The notes beneath the pieces are model-generated. The model did no database searches. It worked only from the letters and a program-made list of their open reading frames with translations, and was not told where the DNA came from. A program made the translations under genes and the position numbers. From contig JAZDOK010000026.1 in the NCBI GenBank assembly GCA_043798715.1, positions 1 to 12,163 of the forward strand: a DNA stretch of 12,163 bases. The letters run 5' to 3'. Origin of the DNA: JAZDOK01 sp043798715 (GTDB lineage Bacteria > Vulcanimicrobiota > JAZDOK01). Positions 1-7,274 of the stretch are shown piece after piece (within the stretch, counting starts at the first letter, position 1; each line of letters begins with the position of its first letter).

Positions 1-35
1 TCCATCTTAAATTAATTTCTATCTTAAAATTTTTT

Positions 36-67
36 GGCCTCCCCGCTGGGGCGGGCCCCCCCCCCCC
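36..67. other. GC-rich hairpin followed by a 12-base C run
   Basis: Positions 36-57 fold into a strong stem: GGCC at 36-39 pairs with GGCC at 54-57, and CCCC at 41-44 pairs with GGGG at 48-51, around a GCT loop. An uninterrupted run of 12 C follows at 56-67. No T tract follows on the + strand. On the - strand the hairpin is followed by A6 before any T, so neither direction fits a classic intrinsic terminator. It may be the end of an upstream unit or a simple-sequence tract. Homopolymer C runs are also common sites of assembly error. Confidence 0.45.
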
Positions 68-76
68 ACTACCCGG

Positions 77-106
77 TTGCAAAAGGTTTCTCTGGAATGG
101 TATAAT
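77..106 (+). promoter_or_regulatory. Sigma-70 promoter with extended -10, driving the filament/efflux operon
   Basis: A perfect TATAAT lies at 101-106 and is preceded by TGG at 98-100, giving an extended -10 (TGn). A TTGCAA -35-like box at 77-82 matches 4 of 6 consensus bases, with an 18-base spacer. Transcription would start near 113, about 30 bases before the first gene at 145. This places an operon start directly in front of the GspF-like gene, so a pilus ATPase gene would not be transcribed with it from upstream through this promoter. Confidence 0.7.
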
Positions 107-144
107 ATCATTGGGGCTGACTATCTGTATGGACGAGGTATGAG

Positions 145-1368
145 ATGGCGCTGTTCGTCTATGAGGCGATCGATAATAATGGCAAGGCGATTCGGGATAA
201 AATAGAAGCTGAAAACATAGATTTGGCTGTGAGCAAGCTGCACGCGGCCAACATGACCCTGAAGGACATCCGGGAATTCAAGGAATCAAAAGCGGCTTCT
301 TTCAAATTCAAGTTCCGCCCAGCCAGGGTTCCCGATGAAATGATGGCCCTTTTCTCCCGCCAACTGGCAACCATGCTGAGAGTCGGAGTCACCCTCCCCT
401 CAGCCCTGGACACCATGGCCCAGCACATGGATAATCCCCGCCTCTCCTCTATCATCCATAACATTATAGTGGACGTAACCGGCGGCGTCTCTCTCTCCAG
501 ATCCCTTTCAAAATATCCGGAGGCCTTTTCTGAAGTCTACGTAGCCATGGTCAAAATCGGAGAAGGGGCCGGACTGCTCGTGGATATGATTGAAAAAATG
601 GCCGACTATCAGGAAAAAGATCTGTCCACGAAAAAGCACATCATCTCCGCCCTCTATTATCCGGCCTTCGTCCTGGCAGTTTCCATCATCGGCGTAATCG
701 CAATGATTATCTATTTCGTGCCCACTTTTACCACCATGTACCAGCAGATGAACATGAAACTGCCTGCGGTGACGAAGTTTCTGGTCGGCCTTGTTAATAT
801 ATTCTCGAACCCGCCTCTCACCATGGGAGTGCTGGGCGGAGCAGGAATTCTGGCCTTTTTCTTCTACAGCTACATCAAAACCCCGGTCGGCCGTTACCAC
901 CTGGACGAATTCAAGTTGACGTTTCCCGTCATCGGAGCAGTCATCAACAAGGTTCTCATGGCGCGGTTCTGCCGAAGCCTGGCGGCCCTTCACGGCGCTG
1001 GACTGAATTTGATAAGCGCCTTCAAGATCATGGAAGGGCTCTTCGGCAACGTCGTGCTCACCGAGATCATAATGGATTGCGAAGAAGGCTTAAGAGAGGG
1101 CACCTTCGTCTCGGAGCGGCTCATGGGGAAAAAATTTATTCCGCGCAGCCTGGCGGACATGATAGCCATCGGGGAGCAGACGGGAGACTTACAGATGCTC
1201 CTGGATAAACTGGCCTCCATGTATGAAATGGAAGCCCGCTTTGCCACCAATGCCGCCGTCACCCTTATCGAACCCCTCATTATTGTCTTTCTCGCCTTCA
1301 TGGTCGGCTTCATCATGTTGGCCATCTTCCTGCCTCTTTACGGGCTCATCATGAATCTGGGGAACTAA
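145..1368 (+). CDS. Type II secretion / type IV pilus inner-membrane platform protein (GspF/PilC family)
   Basis: This polytopic inner-membrane protein (407 aa, the usual length for GspF/PilC) forms the platform between the cytoplasmic assembly ATPase and the growing pseudopilus. Two T2SSF domains are visible, about residues 65-190 and 270-395. Each has the family pattern of a Phe/Arg-rich start (LFSRQLATMLRVGV; ARFCRSLAALHGAGL), an IGE-x-G motif (138-142 and 342-346) and a closing hydrophobic block. Membrane segments lie at about 169-194, 223-243 and 372-400. The ATG at 145 has GAGG at 135-138, six bases upstream; an ATG at 140 is out of frame. The gene starts a co-directional series and is followed after 10 bases by a prepilin gene. 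No GspE/PilB ATPase lies next to it here, which is unusual. GspF and PilC cannot be separated by sequence alone. Confidence 0.93.
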   Translation: MALFVYEAIDNNGKAIRDKIEAENIDLAVSKLHAANMTLKDIREFKESKAASFKFKFRPARVPDEMMALFSRQLATMLRVGVTLPSALDTMAQHMDNPRLSSIIHNIIVDVTGGVSLSRSLSKYPEAFSEVYVAMVKIGEGAGLLVDMIEKMADYQEKDLSTKKHIISALYYPAFVLAVSIIGVIAMIIYFVPTFTTMYQQMNMKLPAVTKFLVGLVNIFSNPPLTMGVLGGAGILAFFFYSYIKTPVGRYHLDEFKLTFPVIGAVINKVLMARFCRSLAALHGAGLNLISAFKIMEGLFGNVVLTEIIMDCEEGLREGTFVSERLMGKKFIPRSLADMIAIGEQTGDLQMLLDKLASMYEMEARFATNAAVTLIEPLIIVFLAFMVGFIMLAIFLPLYGLIMNLGN

Positions 1369-1378
1369 GGAGGAGAAT

Positions 1379-1954
1379 ATGCCTCGAAGAAAAGGTTTTA
1401 CTCTGATCGAAATCATGGTGGTATGCGGCATCCTGGGCATCCTGTTTGCAGTGGGAATTCCCTCCTTCTCCTCCTACAGGGCCAAGCAGGCCTGCGCCCG
1501 GGCCGCCGACATCATCCTTGCCGATCTTAAGCTCAGCAAGGAACGGGCCATCGCCCTCGATCTCAGCAGGCCCAATCCCATGCCCAACGTTTATGACTAC
1601 TTTCCCGGTTGCGGTATAGTTCCGATTTCACCGGTTGAAAGTACGGGATATATCGTTTATGAGCAGAGACTTAACACCGACCTCGCTACGCTCCAGGGCC
1701 CCAAGGTCTCCCGTACCGTTACGATTGGTGGCAAGGGACCCCCTGTAAAATTCGCTCTTTTTCCATACAGCACTCCAATCACCTATCCAACAGACTTTGT
1801 CGATTTCTACCGGAGGCCCGAAGATGACTGGACAGGAGTGATTCGGGTCTACTGCGGAGACATGTATACAGGGTACATCTGCGACATCTACGTCGGAATA
1901 ACCCCCGATGGAGCCACGAGCATCGGACACTTAGAGATGCTAAAAAGATTTTGA
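1379..1954 (+). CDS. GspH-like prepilin (minor pseudopilin)
   Basis: This is a 191-residue prepilin. A short basic leader (MPRRKG) ends in Gly6 and is followed by FTLIE, the class III signal cut by prepilin peptidase, with Phe at +1 and Glu at +5. A hydrophobic helix runs to about residue 30. The C-terminal ending, with TPDGATSIGHLE near 175-186, resembles the last strands of GspH/FimT proteins. Minor pseudopilins of this type sit at the tip of the pseudopilus and help start assembly. Five cysteines (16, 38, 78, 159, 168) are present, so disulfides in the periplasmic part are possible. A near-ideal ribosome binding site, GGAGGAG at 1369-1375, immediately follows the stop codon of the platform gene. 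The exact minor pilin class is inferred. Confidence 0.87.
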   Translation: MPRRKGFTLIEIMVVCGILGILFAVGIPSFSSYRAKQACARAADIILADLKLSKERAIALDLSRPNPMPNVYDYFPGCGIVPISPVESTGYIVYEQRLNTDLATLQGPKVSRTVTIGGKGPPVKFALFPYSTPITYPTDFVDFYRRPEDDWTGVIRVYCGDMYTGYICDIYVGITPDGATSIGHLEMLKRF

Positions 1955-1966
1955 GGTGAGACGTCA

Positions 1967-2641
1967 GTGAAACAAAAAAAGGGGTTCGCCCTGATCATGG
2001 CCCTTATCCTGATGGTCATCTTCTTCGCGGTGACCGTGGCTTTCACCACCATCATCAGCTACGAGCTTAAAACCGCAAGGGAAAACCAGGTAACCTCAAA
2101 AGCCCTCTATGCGGCCGATGCCGGAGTCAAGTACGCTGTATCTCTTTTGCGTTCCATTCTGAAGTCGTCGGTCGAGGACCAGCCAATGCTGTGGGGGAGA
2201 ACAGAATCAGGTAATCCACAAGGGCCGAATAATCCGGGACAAAAATTCCGGGATAGCACAATCCATACCCTGGCAAGTGTAATCTTCCAAGCCCCCATAC
2301 CCGGGTTTATAGATTTCGACAATAATTTCTCCGGCCGTTACACAATCTCCATGGATCCTGCCAATCCCCCAAGCCCCGCCCCCGCCGTAAATCCAACCAT
2401 CCAAAGACAGGTATGGCCTCCTACTCCTCCTCCCGCTCCTTCTGCCGGTCTTCCCCACAACCCCCCTTTATATCCGCATTTCAACATCTACAACCTGCGC
2501 CTGAAGGTTCAGGGCGCGGTCGTACATACTCTCAACAATGGGACCGAAGAGGTCATGGCCGCCAAAACGCTCATCGTGGAGATCCTGATTAATTCCCGGA
2601 ATGCAAAATGCCAGCTCTTGCGCTGGTACGACGCCAAATAG
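1967..2641 (+). CDS. GspK/PilX-like prepilin without Glu+5, with a Pro-rich insert
   Basis: This is a 224-residue prepilin-like protein. The leader MKQKKG is followed by FALIMALILM and a hydrophobic helix to about residue 31. Position +5 after the predicted cut is Met, not Glu. This is characteristic of GspK and PilX, the minor subunits expected at the filament tip. The motif ALYAADAGVKYA (47-58) matches the A-E/D-A-G signature downstream of the helix in PilX/GspK-type proteins. A low-complexity, Pro-rich segment lies at about 131-170. The length is below typical GspK (about 300 aa) and nearer PilX. The start is GTG at 1967 with GAGGTGAG at 1953-1960, 12 bases after the preceding gene. PilX is the likelier family; GspK is an alternative. 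Confidence 0.8.
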   Translation: MKQKKGFALIMALILMVIFFAVTVAFTTIISYELKTARENQVTSKALYAADAGVKYAVSLLRSILKSSVEDQPMLWGRTESGNPQGPNNPGQKFRDSTIHTLASVIFQAPIPGFIDFDNNFSGRYTISMDPANPPSPAPAVNPTIQRQVWPPTPPPAPSAGLPHNPPLYPHFNIYNLRLKVQGAVVHTLNNGTEEVMAAKTLIVEILINSRNAKCQLLRWYDAK

Positions 2642-2656
2642 AAGGGAGTCTGTTTT

Positions 2657-3145
2657 ATGAAGAAAAACGGTTTCGTCCTGATAGAAATAATCGTGGCCAT
2701 CCTCGTTCTCTCCTTTACGACTCTCTATACCTTTGAACTCTTGACTACCGGCTTCGTGGCCTATAAAAAAAGCGCTACGAAGACGCTGGTGACCAAGCAC
2801 GCCCAGACCAAGCTTGAATATCTGGCGGCTCAGGGAGGGCCCACGCCGCTTCCTCCCGCCACCCCTCTCCCGCCTCTCCTCTCCTCGGGGGAAATCCCGT
2901 ACGCTCAGAATCTTCACTTCTCCTATAATTACACCCTTGCACCCGTTCCCGACATCCCCGCCGAAGGTAGTAACCCTGCAATTCTGTTACACCTCAACCA
3001 GGTCGAAATGACCGTCACGGGTCCTTATGAACAAGGGGGACAGCAGGCCCGAAACTTTCAGAATCTCACCCTGATCACCTACCTGCCCTCCTCCCTGGAG
3101 GAATCAGTTGACGGAGGCACCTGCCTCTCTCCAGGCGGGCCATAA
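2657..3145 (+). CDS. GspI/PilV-like prepilin (minor pseudopilin)
   Basis: This is a 162-residue prepilin. The leader MKKNG is followed by FVLIE, giving Phe+1 and Glu+5, and a hydrophobic helix to about residue 30. The FVLIEIIVAILVLSF core is typical of PilV/GspI proteins, and LEYLAAQ near 53-59 follows the family's amphipathic helix. A Pro-rich stretch (61-74) separates the helix from the small C-terminal domain, as in the preceding gene. The ATG at 2657 has AAGGGAG just after the previous stop codon and a 15-base gap. With the GspH-like and GspK/PilX-like proteins it would make a tip complex; a major pilin (GspG/PilA) is not in the window. Confidence 0.85.
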   Translation: MKKNGFVLIEIIVAILVLSFTTLYTFELLTTGFVAYKKSATKTLVTKHAQTKLEYLAAQGGPTPLPPATPLPPLLSSGEIPYAQNLHFSYNYTLAPVPDIPAEGSNPAILLHLNQVEMTVTGPYEQGGQQARNFQNLTLITYLPSSLEESVDGGTCLSPGGP

Positions 3146-3204
3146 ATGAGCCGTCACTGCCGTTTCTAAAAGGAATTTTCTTTCTCTCTCTGGAATTGGT
3201 TACA

Positions 3205-4635
3205 ATGCGCATTTGCTCTTTTTTTGCGGCCTCTGTTTTAATTTTGATTCTCCTGTGCCCGCTCCAGGCGCTCGGCCAATCTTCCTCAGATCAACCTCCC
3301 CCGGTTATGAACCTTGGCCGATGCCTTAAAATCGCCTTCGCCAGGAGCCTGGATTACAATGTAGCTCTGAACAGGCTTGAGGATACCCGATCAACCCTTG
3401 TGGTCGCCGAAAATGTCGTCAAGGGAAACCTTTCAAGTACGGCGCAAAGCGGGGGACAGTCCTCCAACACCTCTTTCACCCAGGGACGCGTCGCAGGAGG
3501 CGCAGCCTACCAGATGCCCGCGGGGGATTCCACCTCCATAACAGGAGGAACAAACGTCTTCCAGGGGGCCTCCTCCCTGTCAGGGGATTTCACTTTTTCC
3601 TATGACAAACCCCTGATGAAGGGAAGCACGGCCATCGTGGGGAGCGCCCAACGTTTCAAGGCCCGCCGGGACCTCTCCAGGGAGGAACTCAAGTTTTATA
3701 TCTTCAGACAGGACATGGCCCAGGACATCATCTCGCAGTACTACCTCCTGGTTCAGGCCCGCCAGATGGTGGATCTCAGCCAGGCCAATGTGGATGGCGC
3801 TCGGGACGCCCTTCATCGCGCCAGGCGCCGCTTCGAGGAGGGGCAGGTCCCCAAGATTGATGAAAAGAGGGCCGAGATCTATTTTTACCAGAGTCAGGAC
3901 GGTCTCCTCCGCTCGGCGATGCAGTGGGAGAGCCTGAGGGATAAATTCATGATCCGCCTGGGCCTGGATCCACGGGTCAATTCCGATGTTTCATATAAAA
4001 TCGAGTACCAGGTAACAGACGTAGATGAGACCGCATCCATCACGACGGCCCTCCAGGTGAGAAAAGAGATAGAAGTCCTCCGCTGGCAAATGGCCCAGAA
4101 CGACGATGACGTTTATATAGCCCGCAATGCCAAGAAACCCTCTCTCGACTTTACCGCGGGCTACACTTCTCCCCAGCAGCAGGCATTCCTGGGACAGGCC
4201 CCCCTCCCCCAGTACCCGTCATGGTCAACGGGTCTTAACTTTTCCCAGCCCCTCTGGGACGTCTCCTTCAGCCAGAACCTCAAGCGAACCTTAAGAACGC
4301 TGAACCTCACCGGACAGGCCATAGAGGACCAGAGCCGACGCATAGTCGCCGAAGTCAAGTACGCCGTCCGTCAGGTGAGCCAGGCCCGTTCACAGATCGA
4401 ACTTAACGAAAAAAAGCTCGGCGCCGCCCGCGAGAGCCTGAGACTGGCCACCAGGAGCTGGGAAGAGGGTCTCTCCACCAACCGGGAGGTCATTGACGCC
4501 CAGGGGGCCATGATCGAGGCCCAGACGAACCTGGCGCAGGCCAAAATCGCATATATCCTGGCTCAGATCAATTTAAAGAGAACGACGGGAGAAGATCTAT
4601 GCAGCCTTCAGCAAACAGGGGATTCCTCAAGGTAA
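3205..4635 (+). CDS. TolC-family outer-membrane efflux channel
   Basis: This predicted trimeric outer-membrane channel belongs to the TolC/OEP family (476 aa, normal length). A signal peptide is clear: MRICSFFAASVLILILL with likely cleavage after ALG near residue 24. Two OEP repeats follow, about 35-255 and 278-467, rich in Ala, Gln and Arg heptads that form the periplasmic helical tunnel. Gly/Ser-rich strands at about 80-150 and 315-355 should form the beta barrel. The ATG at 3205 is preferred because it gives a compact signal peptide and has GGAA at 3192-3195. An in-frame TTG at 3196 would add three residues. The end overlaps the adaptor gene by 37 bases. Partners are the HlyD-like adaptor and MacB-type permease immediately downstream. 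The 59-base gap before the gene is the largest in the operon. Confidence 0.92.
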   Translation: MRICSFFAASVLILILLCPLQALGQSSSDQPPPVMNLGRCLKIAFARSLDYNVALNRLEDTRSTLVVAENVVKGNLSSTAQSGGQSSNTSFTQGRVAGGAAYQMPAGDSTSITGGTNVFQGASSLSGDFTFSYDKPLMKGSTAIVGSAQRFKARRDLSREELKFYIFRQDMAQDIISQYYLLVQARQMVDLSQANVDGARDALHRARRRFEEGQVPKIDEKRAEIYFYQSQDGLLRSAMQWESLRDKFMIRLGLDPRVNSDVSYKIEYQVTDVDETASITTALQVRKEIEVLRWQMAQNDDDVYIARNAKKPSLDFTAGYTSPQQQAFLGQAPLPQYPSWSTGLNFSQPLWDVSFSQNLKRTLRTLNLTGQAIEDQSRRIVAEVKYAVRQVSQARSQIELNEKKLGAARESLRLATRSWEEGLSTNREVIDAQGAMIEAQTNLAQAKIAYILAQINLKRTTGEDLCSLQQTGDSSR

Positions 4636-5954
4636 TCTCCCTCCTGATCCTGGCTTTAATCCTCTGCGCCTGCGCATTCTGGATTTATCAAAAGGCGCGG
4701 CTTAAAGAAAAATTTTTCTTTTCGGTCCCCACCACCAGGGTGAAAAGAAGCGAATTCATTATCAAAGTGACTGAAATGGGAAAACTTACGGCCCAGAAAT
4801 CCATCTCTATCTCTGCTCCTTTTGAGGGAAAGCTCACCAAGCTCTGCAAGGAAGGCATCATGGTCAAGCCGGGGGATTTCCTGGCCCAGATGGACACCAC
4901 CGATCTCGAGAGAAAGTTAAGCGATCAGACGGTGGATTATTCCAAGGCCGTTTCCGACGTAAGGAAGGCCAGGGAAGAGCTGCGCATCATGAAAATAGGC
5001 AATGCCATTCAGCTCAGGCAACAGAAGGCCCAGCTCGATTTTGACAGGACGGAGCTGGAACAGGCAAAAGCCAAACTTGCGCAGCAGGAGAGGCTCCTCG
5101 GGGAATTCCTGGTGACCCGTCAGCAGGTGGATGACTCCAGAATCCAGGTAAGGGCAAAAGAGTTAGCTGCAAAAAAGAATGCCCTCACTCTTCAGTCGGA
5201 TGAGAAAAAACTAAAATCCAATGAGCTCCAGAAGGAATCCGAGATAGATAACTTTCAAATCGTTGCCGACAAGAAAAAGGCGGATCTTGACGCTGCCAGA
5301 GATGACCTCTCGAAGGCGACGGTCAAAGCTCCCTCTTCCGGACTCGTGGTCTTCAACGTCATCTGGAAAGGCGGCGAAGAGGGCAAAATCAACGAGGGAG
5401 ATTCTGTCTGGCGCCGGATGAACATCATGCAGATCCCCGATCTCTCGAGCATCATCGTAAACGTCCCGATTGGAGAGATGGACATCCACAAGGTGAAAGT
5501 CGGCGCCGAGGTTATAATCCGCCTGGATGCCTATCCTGATGATGTCTTTCACGGAGCGGTCAGGGAGATTGCCAAGCTCGCCACCGAGGGCGATCTCTGG
5601 AGTCGCTCCCAGCAGCCGGGAAAGAAATCCTTTGAAGTAACAGTCTCTATCCGGGAAAGAAATCCCGATAAACTTAAGCCGGGGATCACGGCCAATGTCG
5701 AGATTTATTACAAGAAGATTGAAGATGCCGTCTTCGCCCCCATTGAAGCCGTCCTTTTGGAAAACGGCAAAAAAACCGTTTACGTGAAAGCAGATACAGG
5801 TTACAAACAGTTCCAGGTGGAGACGGGCGATCGAAATGAAAACGACGTCGTTATCACCAAGGGACTGGCGGGTGGCGAAGAAATCGCCCTGAGAGACCCG
5901 ACCAAACCAGTTGAAGAAGCACTCCCCACCCCGGGCCAGAGAGACGCAAAATGA
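4599..5954 (+). CDS. HlyD/MacA-type periplasmic adaptor protein
   Basis: This membrane-fusion protein joins an inner-membrane transporter to TolC (451 aa, slightly longer than E. coli MacA at about 370). One N-terminal membrane anchor lies at about 9-30. The first half of the split lipoyl domain is at 68-107 (SISAPFEGKL and VKPGDFLAQMD), a long charged coiled-coil hairpin at about 102-238, and the second lipoyl half at 240-253 (TVKAPSSGLVVFN). Beta-barrel and membrane-proximal domains follow to about 430, including LKPGITANVEI (358-368). The ATG at 4599 lies inside the 3' end of the TolC gene and has GGGAG upstream at 4587-4591, supporting translational coupling. A Leu-Cys-Ala-Cys near 22-25 is only a marginal lipobox. 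Its stop codon overlaps the permease start in ATGA. Confidence 0.92.
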   Translation: MQPSANRGFLKVISLLILALILCACAFWIYQKARLKEKFFFSVPTTRVKRSEFIIKVTEMGKLTAQKSISISAPFEGKLTKLCKEGIMVKPGDFLAQMDTTDLERKLSDQTVDYSKAVSDVRKAREELRIMKIGNAIQLRQQKAQLDFDRTELEQAKAKLAQQERLLGEFLVTRQQVDDSRIQVRAKELAAKKNALTLQSDEKKLKSNELQKESEIDNFQIVADKKKADLDAARDDLSKATVKAPSSGLVVFNVIWKGGEEGKINEGDSVWRRMNIMQIPDLSSIIVNVPIGEMDIHKVKVGAEVIIRLDAYPDDVFHGAVREIAKLATEGDLWSRSQQPGKKSFEVTVSIRERNPDKLKPGITANVEIYYKKIEDAVFAPIEAVLLENGKKTVYVKADTGYKQFQVETGDRNENDVVITKGLAGGEEIALRDPTKPVEEALPTPGQRDAK

Positions 5955-7258
5955 GCCTCCTCAATTCAATCCTGATCGCTTTAAGGGAGGTCTGGTCGCA
6001 CCGAATGCAGTCCTTCCTGACCATGCTGGGGGTCATATTCGGCGTCGCTGCCGTCATCGCCATGGTCTCCATCGGCGAGGGAGCTAAGCATGAAGCCCTT
6101 CAGCAGATTAAAATGATGGGTACGAACATCATAATGGTGAAACGCCTGGCCCTTTCCGGAGAAGAGCAGGCCAGGGCCGAGGAAAAATGGTCCTACGGCT
6201 TAAATTACGGCGACGAACTCTCCATCCGGCAGGTCCTCCCCCAAGTGCTCCGGGCGGTGCCCTTGAGGCAGATCTTCGGGGAAATAGGATCCGGCTCCCT
6301 GAAAGCCAAAAGCGCTAAAATTTTCGGCACTACGCCGGGTTTTCCGCTCATATCGCGTTTCTCCGTAGCCAGGGGAAGGTTTTTCAACGATGATGACCTG
6401 CTCAGTAAAAACAGGGTCTGCGTCCTGGGCTCCGAGATCAAGCGCCAGATTTTCGCCTATGAGGATTCGGTCGGGAAAAAAGTCAAGATTGGCGAGACCT
6501 GGTTCACGGTCATCGGCGAGATGGGGAAAAGGGCCTTTATTTCCGGGAAGTCCGTCATGGAAACAAGAAACATGAACCAGGACGTCTATATCCCCCTCTC
6601 CGTCTCCATCGAAAACTTCCAGTTATATAATCCCCAGGCTACCGCACCCAGCCGCCAGGCAATTCGCAAGATGATAGCCTCGATGGCCACCCGGCAGACG
6701 CTTGAAAAAAGCCCCATATCCGAGATTATCGTTCAAGTGGGTGATGAAAGCGAGATCCTGGAGACAGCCGCTTTCCTTCCCCGCCTCCTCCTGAGAAAAC
6801 ACCGCGATATCATGGATTTTGAGGTGGTCATTCCCTCGGAACTCCTCAGGCAGAGCCAGAAGACCCAGCGAATCTTCAACATAATCATGGCGGCCATCGC
6901 CGGAATTTCACTACTCGTGGGGGGCATAGGGATTATGAACATCATGCTGGCCACGATCAGCCAGAGGACAAAGGAGATCGGGATCCGTCGCTGTGTCGGG
7001 GCCCGCCGCTCCCATATTATTCTGCAGTTCCTGGTGGAGTGCCTGGTGATCACTGTTCTGGGGGGCGTCATGGGTATTTTCCTGGGCTGGGGCCTGTCCT
7101 GGGGAATAAGCCACTACGCTCACTGGGTAACAATCGTCTCTCACCGGGCCATTGTAATTTCTTTCTTCGTCTCCGTCTCAGTCGGGATCATCTTCGGGCT
7201 CTATCCCGCCTACCGCGCCGCCTCGCTCGATCCGGTCCAGGCGTTGAAATATGAGTAG
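5951..7258 (+). CDS. MacB-type ABC transporter permease (no ATPase domain)
   Basis: This inner-membrane permease has MacB/FtsX topology (435 aa). TM1 is at about 21-43, a large periplasmic domain at about 44-309 (MacB_PCD), and a three-helix FtsX-type domain at about 310-420. The segment GIGIMNIMLATISQRTKEIG (325-344) and the following IRRCVGARR are the family signature at the coupling helix that contacts the ATPase. LDPVQALKYE ends the protein in the usual MacB/LolC-like way. Full-length MacB (about 650 aa) carries an N-terminal nucleotide-binding domain; here translation begins at the permease and no Walker A or LSGGQ motif is present. The gene overlaps the adaptor by 4 bases (ATGA). Members of this class work by mechanotransmission, driving periplasmic cargo through TolC. 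The ATPase must be encoded elsewhere. Confidence 0.92.
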   Translation: MSLLNSILIALREVWSHRMQSFLTMLGVIFGVAAVIAMVSIGEGAKHEALQQIKMMGTNIIMVKRLALSGEEQARAEEKWSYGLNYGDELSIRQVLPQVLRAVPLRQIFGEIGSGSLKAKSAKIFGTTPGFPLISRFSVARGRFFNDDDLLSKNRVCVLGSEIKRQIFAYEDSVGKKVKIGETWFTVIGEMGKRAFISGKSVMETRNMNQDVYIPLSVSIENFQLYNPQATAPSRQAIRKMIASMATRQTLEKSPISEIIVQVGDESEILETAAFLPRLLLRKHRDIMDFEVVIPSELLRQSQKTQRIFNIIMAAIAGISLLVGGIGIMNIMLATISQRTKEIGIRRCVGARRSHIILQFLVECLVITVLGGVMGIFLGWGLSWGISHYAHWVTIVSHRAIVISFFVSVSVGIIFGLYPAYRAASLDPVQALKYE

Positions 7259-7260
7259 AG

Positions 7261-7267
7261 AAGGAGG
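7261..7267 (+). promoter_or_regulatory. Ribosome binding site selecting a TTG start
   Basis: AAGGAGG at 7261-7267 lies seven bases before TTG at 7275. The in-frame ATG at 7251 has no comparable site and would place this sequence inside the gene, so the TTG start is preferred. Confidence 0.75.
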
Positions 7268-7274
7268 ATTGGCC

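Noticed and set aside
36..67. Intrinsic terminator of an upstream gene
   Set aside because: The hairpin is strong, but neither strand has a T tract directly after it.
508..993. 161-codon minus-strand open frame inside the platform gene
   Set aside because: It is antisense to clear GspF coding sequence and its composition is not protein-like.
3146..3169. Seven-codon ATG frame between the GspI-like and TolC genes, followed by AAGGA
   Set aside because: It could be a leader peptide, but it lacks its own ribosome binding site and any attenuator structure, so chance is more likely.
4599..4680. Lipoprotein signal on the HlyD-like adaptor
   Set aside because: Leu-Cys-Ala-Cys lies within the hydrophobic segment, but Cys at -2 is atypical and the region fits a plain membrane anchor.
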